DNA of 33,193 nt from Actinomycetes bacterium (GCA_021792405.1 JAJYUU010000051.1:1-33193); one strand, 5' to 3'; numbered from the stretch's first letter, positions 7,733 through 16,264 are shown. A program made the numbers and translations. Notes: generated by a model from the letters alone, not told the origin.

Positions 7733-8194
7733 TCAGCTCGCCGCTACCTCGATGTCGAGCCTGGCGCTGACGTCGGGGTGCAGGCGTACCGCGACCTGAT
7801 GGGCGCCGATGGTCTTGATCGGGTTCTTGACCTCGATCTTGCGCTTGTCGAGCTCAGGACCCCCGGCATTCCTGACCGCCTCGGCGATGTCCGCCGTTGA
7901 GATCGAGCCAAACAGGCGGCCACCGCTGCCGGCCCTCTTCTGCAGCCGTACCTTAAGGCCGCTCAGCCTGCTGGCTGCTTCCCTGGCGTCGTCCAGGCTG
8001 CGGATCTCGCGTGCTTGCCTGGCGCGCTTGATCAGATCGATCTGCTTCTCCGAGCCGCGGGTCCACGGCATGGCCAGGCTGCGCGGGACGAGGTAGTTGC
8101 GGCCATATCCGGCCTTGACCTCGACGACGTCGCCAGGCGTGCCCAGGCCGGTCACTTCCTGGGTCAAGATGAGCTTCATTGGCTTGCCGCTCAT
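7733..8194 (-). CDS. rplI: 50S ribosomal protein L9
   Basis: Up to 153 residues. The family core begins [36 protein letters not shown], the N-terminal rRNA-binding domain. The long connecting helix ([33 protein letters not shown]) and the C-terminal domain with [16 protein letters not shown] follow. The start at 8194 (MSGKP before MKLIL) is chosen because GAGGGAGG lies about 10 nt before it. Most relatives start at the internal ATG at 8179, which lacks a good site. The gene is the last of the rpsF-ssb-rpsR-rplI operon and is followed by a hairpin at 7677-7714. Confidence 0.97.
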   Translation of the reverse strand: MSGKPMKLILTQEVTGLGTPGDVVEVKAGYGRNYLVPRSLAMPWTRGSEKQIDLIKRARQAREIRSLDDAREAASRLSGLKVRLQKRAGSGGRLFGSISTADIAEAVRNAGGPELDKRKIEVKNPIKTIGAHQVAVRLHPDVSARLDIEVAAS

Positions 8195-8215
8195 GGCTTC
8201 GGTGCCTCCCTCGGG

Positions 8216-8452
8216 CTAGCGAGCCGTGCTCGTGTAGGGCAGCAGCGCCATCTCGCGCGCGTTCTTGATCGCCGTGGCGACATCGCGCTGATGCTGCGTG
8301 CAGTTGCCGGATACCCGCCGGGCACGGATCTTGCCGCGGTCGGAAATGAACTTCCGCAACAGCCCGGTGTCCTTGTAGTCCACTCTGATGACCTTTTCCT
8401 GACAGAAAAGGCAGACCTTCTTCTTCGGCTTGCGGATCGGTGGCTTGGCCAT
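8216..8452 (-). CDS. rpsR: 30S ribosomal protein S18
   Basis: A 78-residue protein that binds S6 in the small-subunit platform. It has the zinc-type N-terminus [43 protein letters not shown] CxxC pair and the downstream [24 protein letters not shown] are conserved family features. The cysteines make this the zinc-binding paralogue type. Some actinobacteria also encode a cysteine-free copy, which is not in this window. It is 21 bp before rplI and 108 bp after ssb; the ssb-rpsR gap carries two tandem hairpins. Confidence 0.97.
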   Translation of the reverse strand: MAKPPIRKPKKKVCLFCQEKVIRVDYKDTGLLRKFISDRGKIRARRVSGNCTQHQRDVATAIKNAREMALLPYTSTAR

Positions 8453-8470
8453 CGTGGTGCTCCTTCGCTG

Positions 8471-8518
8471 TCCCGGCCTGCGGCCGGGAAGGTTGGCAGA
8501 GCCCCGCTTGCGGCGGGG
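8471..8518 (-). promoter_or_regulatory. Two tandem hairpins in the ssb-rpsR gap
   Basis: The first hairpin has perfect 8-bp arms, TCCCGGCC at 8471-8478 and GGCCGGGA at 8482-8489, with a 3-nt loop. The second has CCCCGC at 8502-8507 and GCGGGG at 8513-8518, with a 5-nt loop. Both fall inside the ribosomal operon, so full termination is unlikely. They may stabilise or process the message or adjust S18 output relative to SSB. Confidence 0.55.
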
Positions 8519-8560
8519 ATGGTCGGTTTCTTTTGTCTGATTCGGTTAACCGGCAGCTTG

Positions 8561-9088
8561 TCAGAAGGGGGGCTCGTCGGAGAAGCCGTTGTCGGCTGGG
8601 TCAGCTGCCCACGGGTCGTCATTGGCGCGGCCCGCGCCCCCACCATACCCGCCCTGGCCGCCTTGGCCTGACTGGCCGCCTTGGCCTGACTGGCCGCCGA
8701 AGCCACCGCCGCCGCCGGACCTGGTTGACCGGCTGACCTTGGCCGAGGCATTCCGCAAGGACGGTCCTACCTCGTCGACCTCGATCTCGTAGACGGTGCG
8801 CTTCTCGCCCTCGCGCGTCTCGTACTGACGCTGCTTCAGCCGGCCGGACACGATAACGCGCATGCCGCGCTGAAGGCTCTCCGCCACGTTCTCCGCAGCC
8901 TGCCGCCACACGTTGCAGGACAGGAACAGCGAGTCGCCGTCTTTCCACTCATTAGTGGCCCTGTCCATGAATCTGGGCGTTGAGGCTATCCGGAAAGTAG
9001 CGACTGCCTGGCCGGTGGGGGTGTAACGAAGCTCCGGATCATTGACGAGGTTGCCGATGATCGTGATGTTCGTGTCGCCTGCTGCCAT
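8561..9088 (-). CDS. ssb: Single-stranded DNA-binding protein
   Basis: A 175-residue SSB. The OB fold spans residues 1-115 and includes [34 protein letters not shown] and [26 protein letters not shown] glycine/glutamine-rich linker of near-repeats (SGQGGQ) follows, encoded by 18-bp repeats. The acidic tail ends NGFSDEPPF, the conserved tip that docks partner proteins. It coats single-stranded DNA in replication, repair and recombination. Lying between rpsF and rpsR is the usual operon placement. Confidence 0.98.
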   Translation of the reverse strand: MAAGDTNITIIGNLVNDPELRYTPTGQAVATFRIASTPRFMDRATNEWKDGDSLFLSCNVWRQAAENVAESLQRGMRVIVSGRLKQRQYETREGEKRTVYEIEVDEVGPSLRNASAKVSRSTRSGGGGGFGGQSGQGGQSGQGGQGGYGGGAGRANDDPWAADPADNGFSDEPPF

Positions 9089-9174
9089 CGGGGTTCTCCC
9101 GCTCGCTCGGGTCGGGTGGGTCGAGCTTGTGCTGGCGGACCGGCTGGGCCGCCGGAGCTGGCCTAACCTGCAGC

Positions 9175-9465
9175 TCAGCGCAGGTCAAGCCGGAGGATCT
9201 TAGTCCGCAGGACCGCCTCGTTGAGATTGAGCTGGCGGTCGAGTTCCTTGACGGTGTCGGGTTCGGCGGTGAGCTCGACGACGGTGTAGATGCCATCGGG
9301 CTTCTTGTCGATCTCGTAGGCAAGCCGGCGGCGACCCCAGACGTCTACCTTGCCGACGGTTCCGCCAGCTGAAGTGACTACCGTGAGGAACTGCTCGAGT
9401 GACGGCTGCACGGTGCGCTCTTCCAGCGCGGGATCGAGGATGATCATCATCTCGTACTGGCGCAT
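9175..9465 (-). CDS. rpsF: 30S ribosomal protein S6
   Basis: A 96-residue protein starting [19 protein letters not shown], the canonical S6 opening, and ending [16 protein letters not shown]. The start at 9465 is chosen by family match. Another in-frame ATG at 9477 adds four residues, but the GAGGAGG site then lies only 1 nt away, while for 9465 it is 13 nt away. S6 heterodimerises with S18, whose gene follows ssb. It heads the operon, so the promoter must lie in 9478-9726. Confidence 0.97.
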   Translation of the reverse strand: MRQYEMMIILDPALEERTVQPSLEQFLTVVTSAGGTVGKVDVWGRRRLAYEIDKKPDGIYTVVELTAEPDTVKELDRQLNLNEAVLRTKILRLDLR

Positions 9466-9726
9466 GGGTATCCGCATGCCTCCTCTGGACTCTGGCGGTC
9501 ACGGTATCTCCGTGACAGGAGGAGCTGCGTTCCGCCCGTCCGACGGGCCAGATCGCTGCTGCGCTGCAGCCTACCAGCCGCCCGTGACAGTTCCGGCCGC
9601 TCCCGCAATGCCGCCATCAGCGCCCGGCGGGTCGCCTCGCGCGGCCGCCCTGAGCGTTGCGGGTTCCTTTCCGGCGCTTATGGGAACAGACTGGTAGGCA
9701 GCAGATTCCCATCGGTGGGGGTAGCG

Positions 9727-10083
9727 ATGCCTGAGGCCACGAGCATGCAGAGACAGGGCGCGCAGACACAGGGTACGCAGACACAGGGTGCGCAACCAGA
9801 GACACGCGGGCTGCGACTCACCCTGAACACCGACGGTCAGCGGCACCCGAAGCTGAACGCCGCCACTGCCTTCACGTTCCTCGCGGGTATTGCCGGATTC
9901 GCCCTTGGCCTGGTGGTCAACGCGCACCTGGCAGCGAGCATCATCGGCATCCTGGCGTTCGGCGTCGGCATGGTGGCCCAGATGCTGTCCGCGACCAGGG
10001 AGCAGCGGGTCTTCATCATGGCTGGCATCATCGCCGCCGGGGTCGGCGCGGGCCTCGGCCTGGCGCACGGCGGATTCGGCTGA
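9727..10083 (+). CDS. Small two- to three-span membrane protein
   Basis: 118 residues from the ATG at 9727, preceded by GGTGGGGG. A GTG at 9715 in the same frame is less likely. Residues about 6-22 form a short repeat, TQGTQTQGAQ-like, encoded by a 15-bp tandem repeat. The rest is hydrophobic: AATAFTFLAGIAGFALGLVV, ASIIGILAFGVGMVAQML, and IMAGIIAAGVGAGLGLAHGGFG, with the loop SATREQR between. There is no signal peptide, and the function is unknown. It is divergent from the rpsF operon and ends just before the endonuclease IV relic. Confidence 0.65.
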   Translation: MPEATSMQRQGAQTQGTQTQGAQPETRGLRLTLNTDGQRHPKLNAATAFTFLAGIAGFALGLVVNAHLAASIIGILAFGVGMVAQMLSATREQRVFIMAGIIAAGVGAGLGLAHGGFG

Positions 10084-10328
10084 CACCTTCGATAGGCGGG
10101 CCGCACGCCATCGCGACCGCCGCCGACGGTACCGGAGACGTGGGCTTCTGCCTGGACACCTGTCACGCCTTCGCCTCGGGTAAGGACCTGGCCACCCTCG
10201 TGCCGGGGGTCAAGGCGATCACCGGCAGGATCGACCTGGTTCACGGCAACAAATCGCGGGACGGCTTCGGGTCCGGCCCGGACTGCCATGCCGGGATCGA
10301 GTCGGGCACGATCGACCCCGGTCTTAAC
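10084..10328 (+). pseudogene. nfo: Fragment of endonuclease IV (nfo)
   Basis: The frame from about 10095 to 10320 translates to DVGFCLDTCHAFASGKDLATLVPG, then GRIDLVHGNKSRDGFGSGPDCHAGIESGTID. This matches the central part of endonuclease IV: LDTCHAFA-G with the metal-ligand Asp and His, the LVH-ND/NKS segment, and a GS--D-H--IG-G-I block that normally carries further ligands. The usual DRH is PDCH here. Both the N-terminal half (about 150 residues) and the C-terminal third are absent, and no proper start precedes it. The frame runs on into the reverse strand of the PBP gene without further family match. This is best read as a decayed relic of an AP endonuclease gene. A full-length copy is probably elsewhere, but that is not visible. 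Confidence 0.65.
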
Positions 10329-13300
10329 TTAGGTAACCAGGCCGAGCACGGCAGCGACCCGGATATCCGCAGCCTCGGCAGCGGTCAGCACCATGCTCGG
10401 TGCCGGGGCCGTTGCCCTCCCCGGCGAACTGCGGGCAGTTGCCGGACCGAAAAGGTAACTTGCCGTAGTCGCACCCTGGCCGCACGGCGGGCCGGGCGGC
10501 GCTGACGTACAGCTTGCGCTCGGCGTCGGCGACGGCGACGGCGAGCCGCACGACGGGCCACCCGATCCCGGACAGGTGGGTGTCGGCGACGGAGAGCCTG
10601 TGCACTGGCCGAAACCGGAGCCCTGGCAGGACGGCGATGGCTGCGGGTTCCCGCACTGGTGGCTGTGCCCGGGCGGGCAGTTCTTGCACTTGTGCCCGAA
10701 CGGGCCGGGTCCCTGCTGGCATGCCTGCTTGTGCGGAGTCTGGGCAGCGACCTGGACCCACTTGGTGAAGCCGGCGTAGTTCGGCGTCGCGAAGTGCTGA
10801 ACCGGCAGGCTGCCGAACTCGGTCGTCATGAACTGATCCCAGGTAGCGGCCGGCCACGCGCCACCAAACGCTCCGCCCATCCCAAGGGTGGATGCCAGGT
10901 TATTCAGGTTCTCGCTGGAACTGTTCGTGAACAGGCCAACGGCCAGCGAGTACTGCGGGATCGCGCCGATGAACCACGCATCCTGGACTGTGTTGCCGAT
11001 GCCCAGAGTTCCGGTCTTACCGATCACCGGCCGGTTCCAGGCAGCGTTCGGCCAAGCGGTGGCGCCGGGGTAAGTCGGCTGGTTGTCGAAAGACAGCGCG
11101 TAGTCCTCATCGGCCGCCGCGGCCGGGCTCAGCACCCGCCGGATGGTCACCCTCAGCGGGATCGTCGTCGAACCGCGGGTAAGGCGGGCGATCACATGCG
11201 GGGTATGGAAGACGCCATCGTCAGCGAGCGTGGCCATCATCGACGCCTGCTCGACCGCTGTGACCGGAGACTGACCGTAGGTGATGTTGACCGCGCCTGC
11301 GTCGCTCCCGTTCGGGCCGAAAGTGTCCTGCATCGCCACGAGATCGTTGTTCACGTATTTCTCGGTACCGTTTGCCGTCAGCACAGGAGTCTGGTACGTC
11401 AGCGGCGTGGAACCCACGCCGAACGCCTGGGCCATATTGATCACGTTATACACGCCTACCCGGTGGACCAGATCGCCGAAAGCGGGGTCAGACGAGACCG
11501 CCGCCGCATCCGGCACGCTAATCGGCCCGCCGCCGGGCAGTTCGGTGTTGGATTCCCACCAGCCAAACGTGTTGGCCGGCTGGTTGCGCTGGGACAGCTT
11601 CATTGGTTCTGTCTGCGGCGGTATCCACAGCGGAGAGTAGCCGTTGAGCACGCTGGTGGACACGTTCATGCCCTCATTGACCGCTGTTGCCAGGACATAG
11701 GGCTTGAACGACGAGCCGACCGGGTGCGGGGATTCGGCCATGTCGAGATCGCAGACGCCGTTGCAGTTGCTCGCCCCGTATCCAGGGCCACCGTAGATCG
11801 CGTCGATAGCGCCGGTCTGCGGGTCTATCAGGGTGGCGCCGATGAAGTCGTACTTCGGCAGCGGTACGCCTGCGGCCCGCATCCGCCGCTTCTCCGTGTT
11901 CACGGCGCGGGCGAGGGCGTTGACCATAGATGGCTTGAAGGTGGTGATGATCCGGTACCCGCCGGTGTCGATCTGGCTGGCGGTCAGGTGATAGGTGCCC
12001 TGGAGCTCCTGCTGGACCATCTCCATGAGGTAGCCGTCGTAGCCGTTCCAGCCATTGGTCGAACCCGGCGGCACCGGCTGCACTGCCCTCGTGAAGACCT
12101 TCTCGGCCTGCGGCAGAGCGCAGTTGACGCACAGGCTATTTGCCTGTGCCTGGGTAATGGCGCCATCAATGACCATGTAGTGCAGCACGTACTGCCACCG
12201 GTATACCAGGTTCTCGAACGCGAGCCCGGAACTCGGGTAGGGGCTTTGCCCGGACGGGCTGTTCGGCATCGCCGCGAGCATCGCCGCCCTCGCGACGCTC
12301 AGGTTCGCGCCGGGCTTGGTGAGGTTGATGTTGAAGTACTGCAGCGCGCCCGCGCCGACGCCGTAGGTCGTCGGCCCGAATGGGGCCGTGTTCAGGTACT
12401 GGGTCAGCACCCACGACTTCGATTTGGTACGCGCGATCTTCATGGCCGCGATGACCTCGTCGATCTTGTAGGTGATGGACTGGCTCGCGGCAATATTGCT
12501 GAGGCTCTGATAATAGTTCTTCGCGAACTGCTCTGTGATGGTTGAGGCGCCCTGCAGGTTGCCGCTGCCGAACAGGTCGTTCAGAGCGGCCCGGATGGTG
12601 CCGGTGAACGAGATGCCGCCTTCGGTGTAGAAATGCCGGTCCTCGGCCGCCACGATTGCCTCATCCATGATCTTCGGGATCTGCTGGGTGGTGAGGATCT
12701 GGTGGCTGAAGCCGCCATTGGTGAATGTCCCGAGCAGCGTCCGGTTGCTGAAGTACACCGTCGAGGTGGCGCCGCGTAGCAGCGCGTTCTCGGCCGTGGG
12801 GAGCGGCGTGGTGGCGTACAAGATCAGGAACGCCAGCACCGGAAGCGCGATCATGGCCGCAACCGCGGCGCCGCACACGGCGAGCGCCTTCTTCCAGGTC
12901 CAGTGCCGCCACCAGCGTCCGTACAGCAGCCAGTCCGCGAACCGCTCGAGGCGGTTGCGCGGGTCCGGCCCGCGCGAACCGCCGCCACGGCCGCCGCCGC
13001 CGAACCCGTCGCCCCCGCCCGACCCATCGCGGCCGCCACGGCCAAACGACCGGCCCGTGATCTGGGAGCGCTGCCCGGCGCCGGCCAGGTCGGGCTCGGC
13101 CCGGAAGCCGTCCGCCGGGTCACGCAGCGCCGTACGGCCTCCCGCCCGCCCGGTGCCGTTGTCACCCGGACCGTATTCACCAGTGCCGTAATCACCGGGA
13201 CCATAGTCAGCGCGACCGTACTCACCAGTGCCGTAATCACCGGGACCATAGTCAGCGCGACCGTACTCACCAGTGCCGTAATCACCGGGACCGTAATCAG

Positions 13301-13694
13301 CGCGGCCCGCGGCACGGCTCCCCATTCCCAGCCGGTTCCGCAGGTCGCCGGCGCTCTGGCTCAGCCGGGCGGCCCAGTCGCCGCGACCGGCACCGGCCGC
13401 CCGGCGCGCCCCGCCTGCGTACCGGCCCGAAGCACGGCCCGGAGCACGGTCGTCGTCCAGCGGCTCGTGCCGCGAGCCCCGGCCAGCCGACGCGCTATGC
13501 CGGTACCTTGACGCCTGCTGGCGGCCACCTGGCTCTTGGCGGCCCGCGCTACGATCGTCGCGCCACAGGCCGGCGTCGTCGTCCCACGGCGTTTGCTCAC
13601 GCCCCGGCAGGCCCGCGCCGGTGCGCCAGCCCGAGCCATAACCGGCATCGTCCTGGTCCTGCCAGTACTGGCCGGACAAGTCTGGGTTACTCAC
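10329..13694 (-). CDS. Bifunctional class A penicillin-binding protein (GT51 + transpeptidase)
   Basis: A 1121-residue protein from the GTG at 13694 (SNPDLSGQYWQDQDDAGYG), which has GCGAGGA just upstream. Residues 1-260 are a disordered Gly/Arg-rich tail with three 15-residue repeats of DYGPGDYGTGEYGRA. A membrane span lies at about 265-295. The GT51 glycosyltransferase follows, with the catalytic Glu in AAEDRHFYTEGG (about 350) and GASTITEQFAKNYY. The transpeptidase has the serine in GSSFKPYVL (SxxK, about 660) and GKTGTLGIGN (KTG, about 891). It polymerises and crosslinks peptidoglycan outside the membrane. The last 160 residues are Pro/Ser-rich with about ten cysteines, which is unusual. 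A farther GTG at 13754 lies in the loop of a hairpin and is rejected. Confidence 0.9.
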   Translation of the reverse strand: MSNPDLSGQYWQDQDDAGYGSGWRTGAGLPGREQTPWDDDAGLWRDDRSAGRQEPGGRQQASRYRHSASAGRGSRHEPLDDDRAPGRASGRYAGGARRAAGAGRGDWAARLSQSAGDLRNRLGMGSRAAGRADYGPGDYGTGEYGRADYGPGDYGTGEYGRADYGPGDYGTGEYGPGDNGTGRAGGRTALRDPADGFRAEPDLAGAGQRSQITGRSFGRGGRDGSGGGDGFGGGGRGGGSRGPDPRNRLERFADWLLYGRWWRHWTWKKALAVCGAAVAAMIALPVLAFLILYATTPLPTAENALLRGATSTVYFSNRTLLGTFTNGGFSHQILTTQQIPKIMDEAIVAAEDRHFYTEGGISFTGTIRAALNDLFGSGNLQGASTITEQFAKNYYQSLSNIAASQSITYKIDEVIAAMKIARTKSKSWVLTQYLNTAPFGPTTYGVGAGALQYFNINLTKPGANLSVARAAMLAAMPNSPSGQSPYPSSGLAFENLVYRWQYVLHYMVIDGAITQAQANSLCVNCALPQAEKVFTRAVQPVPPGSTNGWNGYDGYLMEMVQQELQGTYHLTASQIDTGGYRIITTFKPSMVNALARAVNTEKRRMRAAGVPLPKYDFIGATLIDPQTGAIDAIYGGPGYGASNCNGVCDLDMAESPHPVGSSFKPYVLATAVNEGMNVSTSVLNGYSPLWIPPQTEPMKLSQRNQPANTFGWWESNTELPGGGPISVPDAAAVSSDPAFGDLVHRVGVYNVINMAQAFGVGSTPLTYQTPVLTANGTEKYVNNDLVAMQDTFGPNGSDAGAVNITYGQSPVTAVEQASMMATLADDGVFHTPHVIARLTRGSTTIPLRVTIRRVLSPAAAADEDYALSFDNQPTYPGATAWPNAAWNRPVIGKTGTLGIGNTVQDAWFIGAIPQYSLAVGLFTNSSSENLNNLASTLGMGGAFGGAWPAATWDQFMTTEFGSLPVQHFATPNYAGFTKWVQVAAQTPHKQACQQGPGPFGHKCKNCPPGHSHQCGNPQPSPSCQGSGFGQCTGSPSPTPTCPGSGGPSCGSPSPSPTPSASCTSAPPGPPCGQGATTASYLFGPATARSSPGRATAPAPSMVLTAAEAADIRVAAVLGLVT
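13179..13313 (-). repeat. 45-bp tandem repeat in the PBP N-terminal tail
   Basis: Three units of 45 bp begin at 13179, 13224 and 13269. The first two are nearly identical and the third diverges after about 33 bp. They encode 15-residue Tyr/Gly/Asp units. The near-identity at DNA level suggests recent expansion by slippage. Confidence 0.8.
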
Positions 13695-13738
13695 GCGTCC
13701 TCGCTGGTCGGTCGGGAGCGGTGGCAAGCAGCGGCTAT

Positions 13739-13766
13739 CCGCCAGGTAAGACACGTTACCTGGCGG
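13739..13766. promoter_or_regulatory. Perfect 11-bp inverted repeat upstream of the PBP gene
   Basis: CCGCCAGGTAA at 13739-13749 and TTACCTGGCGG at 13756-13766 are exact reverse complements with a 6-nt spacer. The element lies 45 bp before the PBP start and 87 bp after the DUF5318 stop. It could be an operator for a dimeric regulator, a terminator of the DUF5318 transcript, or both. It has no T-run. Confidence 0.6.
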
Positions 13767-13852
13767 TACTTACCATCCCGGCACGTATCGCGTCACGCTC
13801 GGCGACCAGCCGCGCCTGCGGCCAGCGGCCGAAGTCGCACGGACCCGACCGT

Positions 13853-14251
13853 TTACTCGCCTGCCCTGGCTCGCCGACTGCGCCGGGGAGTCGGCTCGCC
13901 CGTACCCAGGACATAGGACGACGCGAGATGGTTCCAGGCACAACTTTGGCAGACCTCGACTACATAGACCTGGAACTCCGCATATTCGGCCGCCATTTCG
14001 TCCAGTTCCGGCCCGCGCTTCACCCGGCCCTCGTAGCGCCCCAGTTCGTCGCCATAGACGTAGGTGACGTGGGTGAGCTTCGTCTTTCGGCAGATCGGGC
14101 AGGCAATGTCCGTGGCCTCGCCGTGGAACTTGGCAGCGCGCAGCAGGTAAGGGTGCGCATCGCAAACGTCAGTCACCGGCGTGCGGCCGGAGAGCACGGA
14201 GGCCAGCGTCGCCCGGCGGGCTAGCCCGTAGTCAACGACCGATCGCCTCAT
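13853..14251 (-). CDS. DUF5318 family protein
   Basis: 132 residues from the ATG at 14251 (MRRSVVDYGLARRATLASVLSGRTPVTDVCDAHPYLLRAAKFHG). It has two CxxC motifs, ACPICRK and EVCQSCAWNH, and ends with LASSYVLGTGEP. This is the pattern of DUF5318, a small zinc-ribbon-like protein conserved in actinobacteria beside the PBP gene. The four cysteines probably bind zinc. Its function is unknown. An upstream ATG at 14302 in frame would add 17 residues, but relatives start at MRR. It precedes the PBP on the same strand with a 158-bp gap. Confidence 0.85.
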   Translation of the reverse strand: MRRSVVDYGLARRATLASVLSGRTPVTDVCDAHPYLLRAAKFHGEATDIACPICRKTKLTHVTYVYGDELGRYEGRVKRGPELDEMAAEYAEFQVYVVEVCQSCAWNHLASSYVLGTGEPTPRRSRRARAGE

Positions 14252-14390
14252 GCCCGACAGGTTACGACGGAACTGCTCATCGCAGGAGACCTGACTGGTC
14301 ATCGCGTTGCGGCCGGGCCGAGATCAGAAGCCCGCAGCCGAGCCGCGGGCACCGCCCGCTTGCGTCCCGACCGCTCATTGCATATCGTTG

Positions 14391-14413
14391 CGATGTATCA
14401 ATGCGATACATCG
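14391..14413. promoter_or_regulatory. PadR-type operator palindrome
   Basis: CGATGTATC at 14391-14399 and GATACATCG at 14405-14413 are exact reverse complements with a 5-bp spacer. The ATGT...ACAT core is the pattern bound by PadR-family repressors. It lies about 73 bp upstream of the padR start, so self-control of the padR-ino1 unit is likely. Confidence 0.75.
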
Positions 14414-14485
14414 GAGCAACAGGTCCGGCTGGCGAATCGCTTGCCCTGATGCTAGCTGTGCGTGGAATGCGAGGTGCGAGCGGGT

Positions 14486-15091
14486 ATGGGAAGCCAGCGA
14501 TCTGGCGTACTTGAGCTCGCGATTCTCGGCATCCTGCACGAGACCCCGATGCACGGGTACGAGCTGCGCAAGCGGCTCAGCTCGCTGCTCGGCGCCTTCC
14601 GCGCGTTCGGTTACGGGTCTCTGTACCCGGCGCTGAAAGACCTGCTCGGCAAGGGCCTGATTGCCGAGGACTCGGCGGGCGAGCCAGGCAGGCCGGCCGA
14701 CCGGCCGCGCCGTTCCAAGATCGTCTACCGGCTCACCGCGGACGGCAAGGAGCGGCTCAACGACCTTCTCGGGCAGTCCGGCCCGGCCTCCTGGGAGGAC
14801 GAGGGCTTCGGGGTGCATTTCGCGTTCTTTGGCCTGACCCAGGCCGAGATCAGGATGCGGATACTCGAGGGGCGCCGGAGCAAGCTCGAAGAGCGGCTGG
14901 AGGGTTTCCGCGCGGCGGCGACCCGGACCCGCGAGCGGGTCGACAGCTACACGCTGGAGTTGCAGCGGCACGGTCTGGAGTCAGTGGAACGCGAAGTCCG
15001 CTGGCTGAATGAGCTGATCGCCTCGGAGCGGCAGTCGGGTTCCCAGCCCGGCGGTCCTGCCGGGGGACGTACAGGCAGCGGCGGAACGTAA
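14486..15091 (+). CDS. PadR-family transcriptional regulator
   Basis: 201 residues from the ATG at 14486, preceded by GAGGTG at about 9 nt. An upstream in-frame GTG at 14462 would add eight residues and is less likely. The N-terminal wHTH (residues 5-80) has LELAILGILHETPMHGYELRKRLSSLLGAFRAFGYGSLYPALKDLLGKGLIAED, the PadR signature. A helical C-terminal region (TQAEIRMRILEGRRSKLEERLEGFRAAATRTRERVDSY) forms the dimer arm. It is immediately upstream of ino1, as in mycobacteria where a PadR gene adjoins ino1. The likely role is repression of inositol synthesis. The palindrome at 14391-14413 is its probable site. The ligand is unknown. Confidence 0.9.
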   Translation: MGSQRSGVLELAILGILHETPMHGYELRKRLSSLLGAFRAFGYGSLYPALKDLLGKGLIAEDSAGEPGRPADRPRRSKIVYRLTADGKERLNDLLGQSGPASWEDEGFGVHFAFFGLTQAEIRMRILEGRRSKLEERLEGFRAAATRTRERVDSYTLELQRHGLESVEREVRWLNELIASERQSGSQPGGPAGGRTGSGGT

Positions 15092-15141
15092 GGGACCGGC
15101 GAGCGATCGTCGCTGCGCGGCAAAGATAAGGAGCAATCCTC

Positions 15142-16221
15142 ATGGGTTCGGTACGGGTAGCCATCGTGGGCGTCGGGAACTGCGCCAGTTCCCTCGTTCA
15201 GGGTGTTGAGTACTACAAAGACGCCGACCCGGCGAGTCGGGTACCGGGCCTGATGCACGTCCAGTTCGGTCCGTATCACGTCCGTGACATCGAGTTCGTC
15301 GCCGCGTTCGACGTCGATGCGAAGAAGGTCGGGCGGGATATCGCTGAGGCGATCGTGGCCAGCGAGAACAACACCATCAAGATCTGCGACGTGCCGCCGA
15401 CCGGGGTGGTCGTTCAGCGCGGGCCGACGATGGACGGGCTCGGCGAGTACTACCAGGAGATCATCACCGAGTCGGACGAGCAGCCGGCCGACGTGGTCCA
15501 AGTGCTCCGCGACAGCCGGGCAGACGTGCTCGTTTCCTACCTCCCGGTGGGCTCGGAGCAGGCCGATCGCTTCTACGCGCAGTGCGCCATCGACGCCGGC
15601 GTCGCGTTCGTGAACGCACTTCCGGTTTTCATCGCATCCGACCCGGAGTGGGCGGCCAGATTCACCGCTGCCGGGCTGCCGATTATCGGCGACGACATCA
15701 AGTCCCAGGTCGGCGCCACCATCACGCACCGGGTGCTGGCCAAGCTGTTCGAGGACCGCGGCGTCGAACTGCTGCGTACTTACCAGCTCAATTTCGGCGG
15801 GAACATGGACTTCATGAACATGCTGGAGCGCAAGCGCCTGCAGTCCAAGAAGATCTCTAAGACGCAGTCGGTGACCTCGCAGATTCCGCATGAGATGGCG
15901 AAGGCCGACGTCCACATCGGGCCTTCTGACCACGTGCCGTGGCTGGATGATCGGAAATGGGCCTACGTCCGGCTCGAGGGCCGTTCCTTCGGTGACACCC
16001 CGTTGAACCTGGAGTACAAGCTCGAGGTCTGGGATTCGCCGAACTCGGCTGGCGTCATCATCGACGCCGTCCGCGCCGCCAAGATCGCCAAGGACCGCGG
16101 CATCGCCGGGCCTGTCCTGTCGGCTTCCTCATATTTCATGAAGTCACCGCCCGTGCAGTACAGCGACGACGTCGCCAGGGATTCGGTGGACAAGTTCATC
16201 CGCGGCGAAGTCGAGCGCTGA
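15142..16221 (+). CDS. ino1: Inositol-3-phosphate synthase
   Basis: A 359-residue enzyme that converts glucose 6-phosphate to myo-inositol 3-phosphate with NAD, the first step to inositol lipids and mycothiol. The start ATG follows AAGGAG. The N-terminal NAD-binding fold begins [24 protein letters not shown]. Other landmarks are [51 protein letters not shown] and [15 protein letters not shown], with catalytic lysines in the following stretch. The length is that of the short actinobacterial type. It lies 50 bp after padR and is followed by a hairpin at 16230-16264. Confidence 0.97.
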   Translation: MGSVRVAIVGVGNCASSLVQGVEYYKDADPASRVPGLMHVQFGPYHVRDIEFVAAFDVDAKKVGRDIAEAIVASENNTIKICDVPPTGVVVQRGPTMDGLGEYYQEIITESDEQPADVVQVLRDSRADVLVSYLPVGSEQADRFYAQCAIDAGVAFVNALPVFIASDPEWAARFTAAGLPIIGDDIKSQVGATITHRVLAKLFEDRGVELLRTYQLNFGGNMDFMNMLERKRLQSKKISKTQSVTSQIPHEMAKADVHIGPSDHVPWLDDRKWAYVRLEGRSFGDTPLNLEYKLEVWDSPNSAGVIIDAVRAAKIAKDRGIAGPVLSASSYFMKSPPVQYSDDVARDSVDKFIRGEVER

Positions 16222-16229
16222 AGCCCGCT

Positions 16230-16264
16230 GGCGGGAGCCCGGCCACCAGGCTGCGGCTCCCGCC
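16230..16264 (+). terminator. Hairpin after ino1
   Basis: GGCGGGAGCC at 16230-16239 and GGCTCCCGCC at 16255-16264 are exact reverse complements with a 15-nt loop, 9 bp after the ino1 stop. There is no U-run, as is common for actinobacterial intrinsic terminators. Confidence 0.7.

Noticed and set aside
10659-12545. Long plus-strand open frame (628 codons) opposite the PBP gene
   Set aside because: It is antisense to a clear PBP with catalytic motifs, and its translation is Arg/Val-rich with no family features. It is a by-product of high GC content.
13752-13754. GTG as the PBP start
   Set aside because: It lies in the loop of a perfect inverted repeat and has no good ribosome site. The GTG at 13692-13694 has one and fits better.
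14947-15933. Minus-strand open frame across ino1
   Set aside because: Ino1 is a clear match on the plus strand. The other frame is a compositional shadow.
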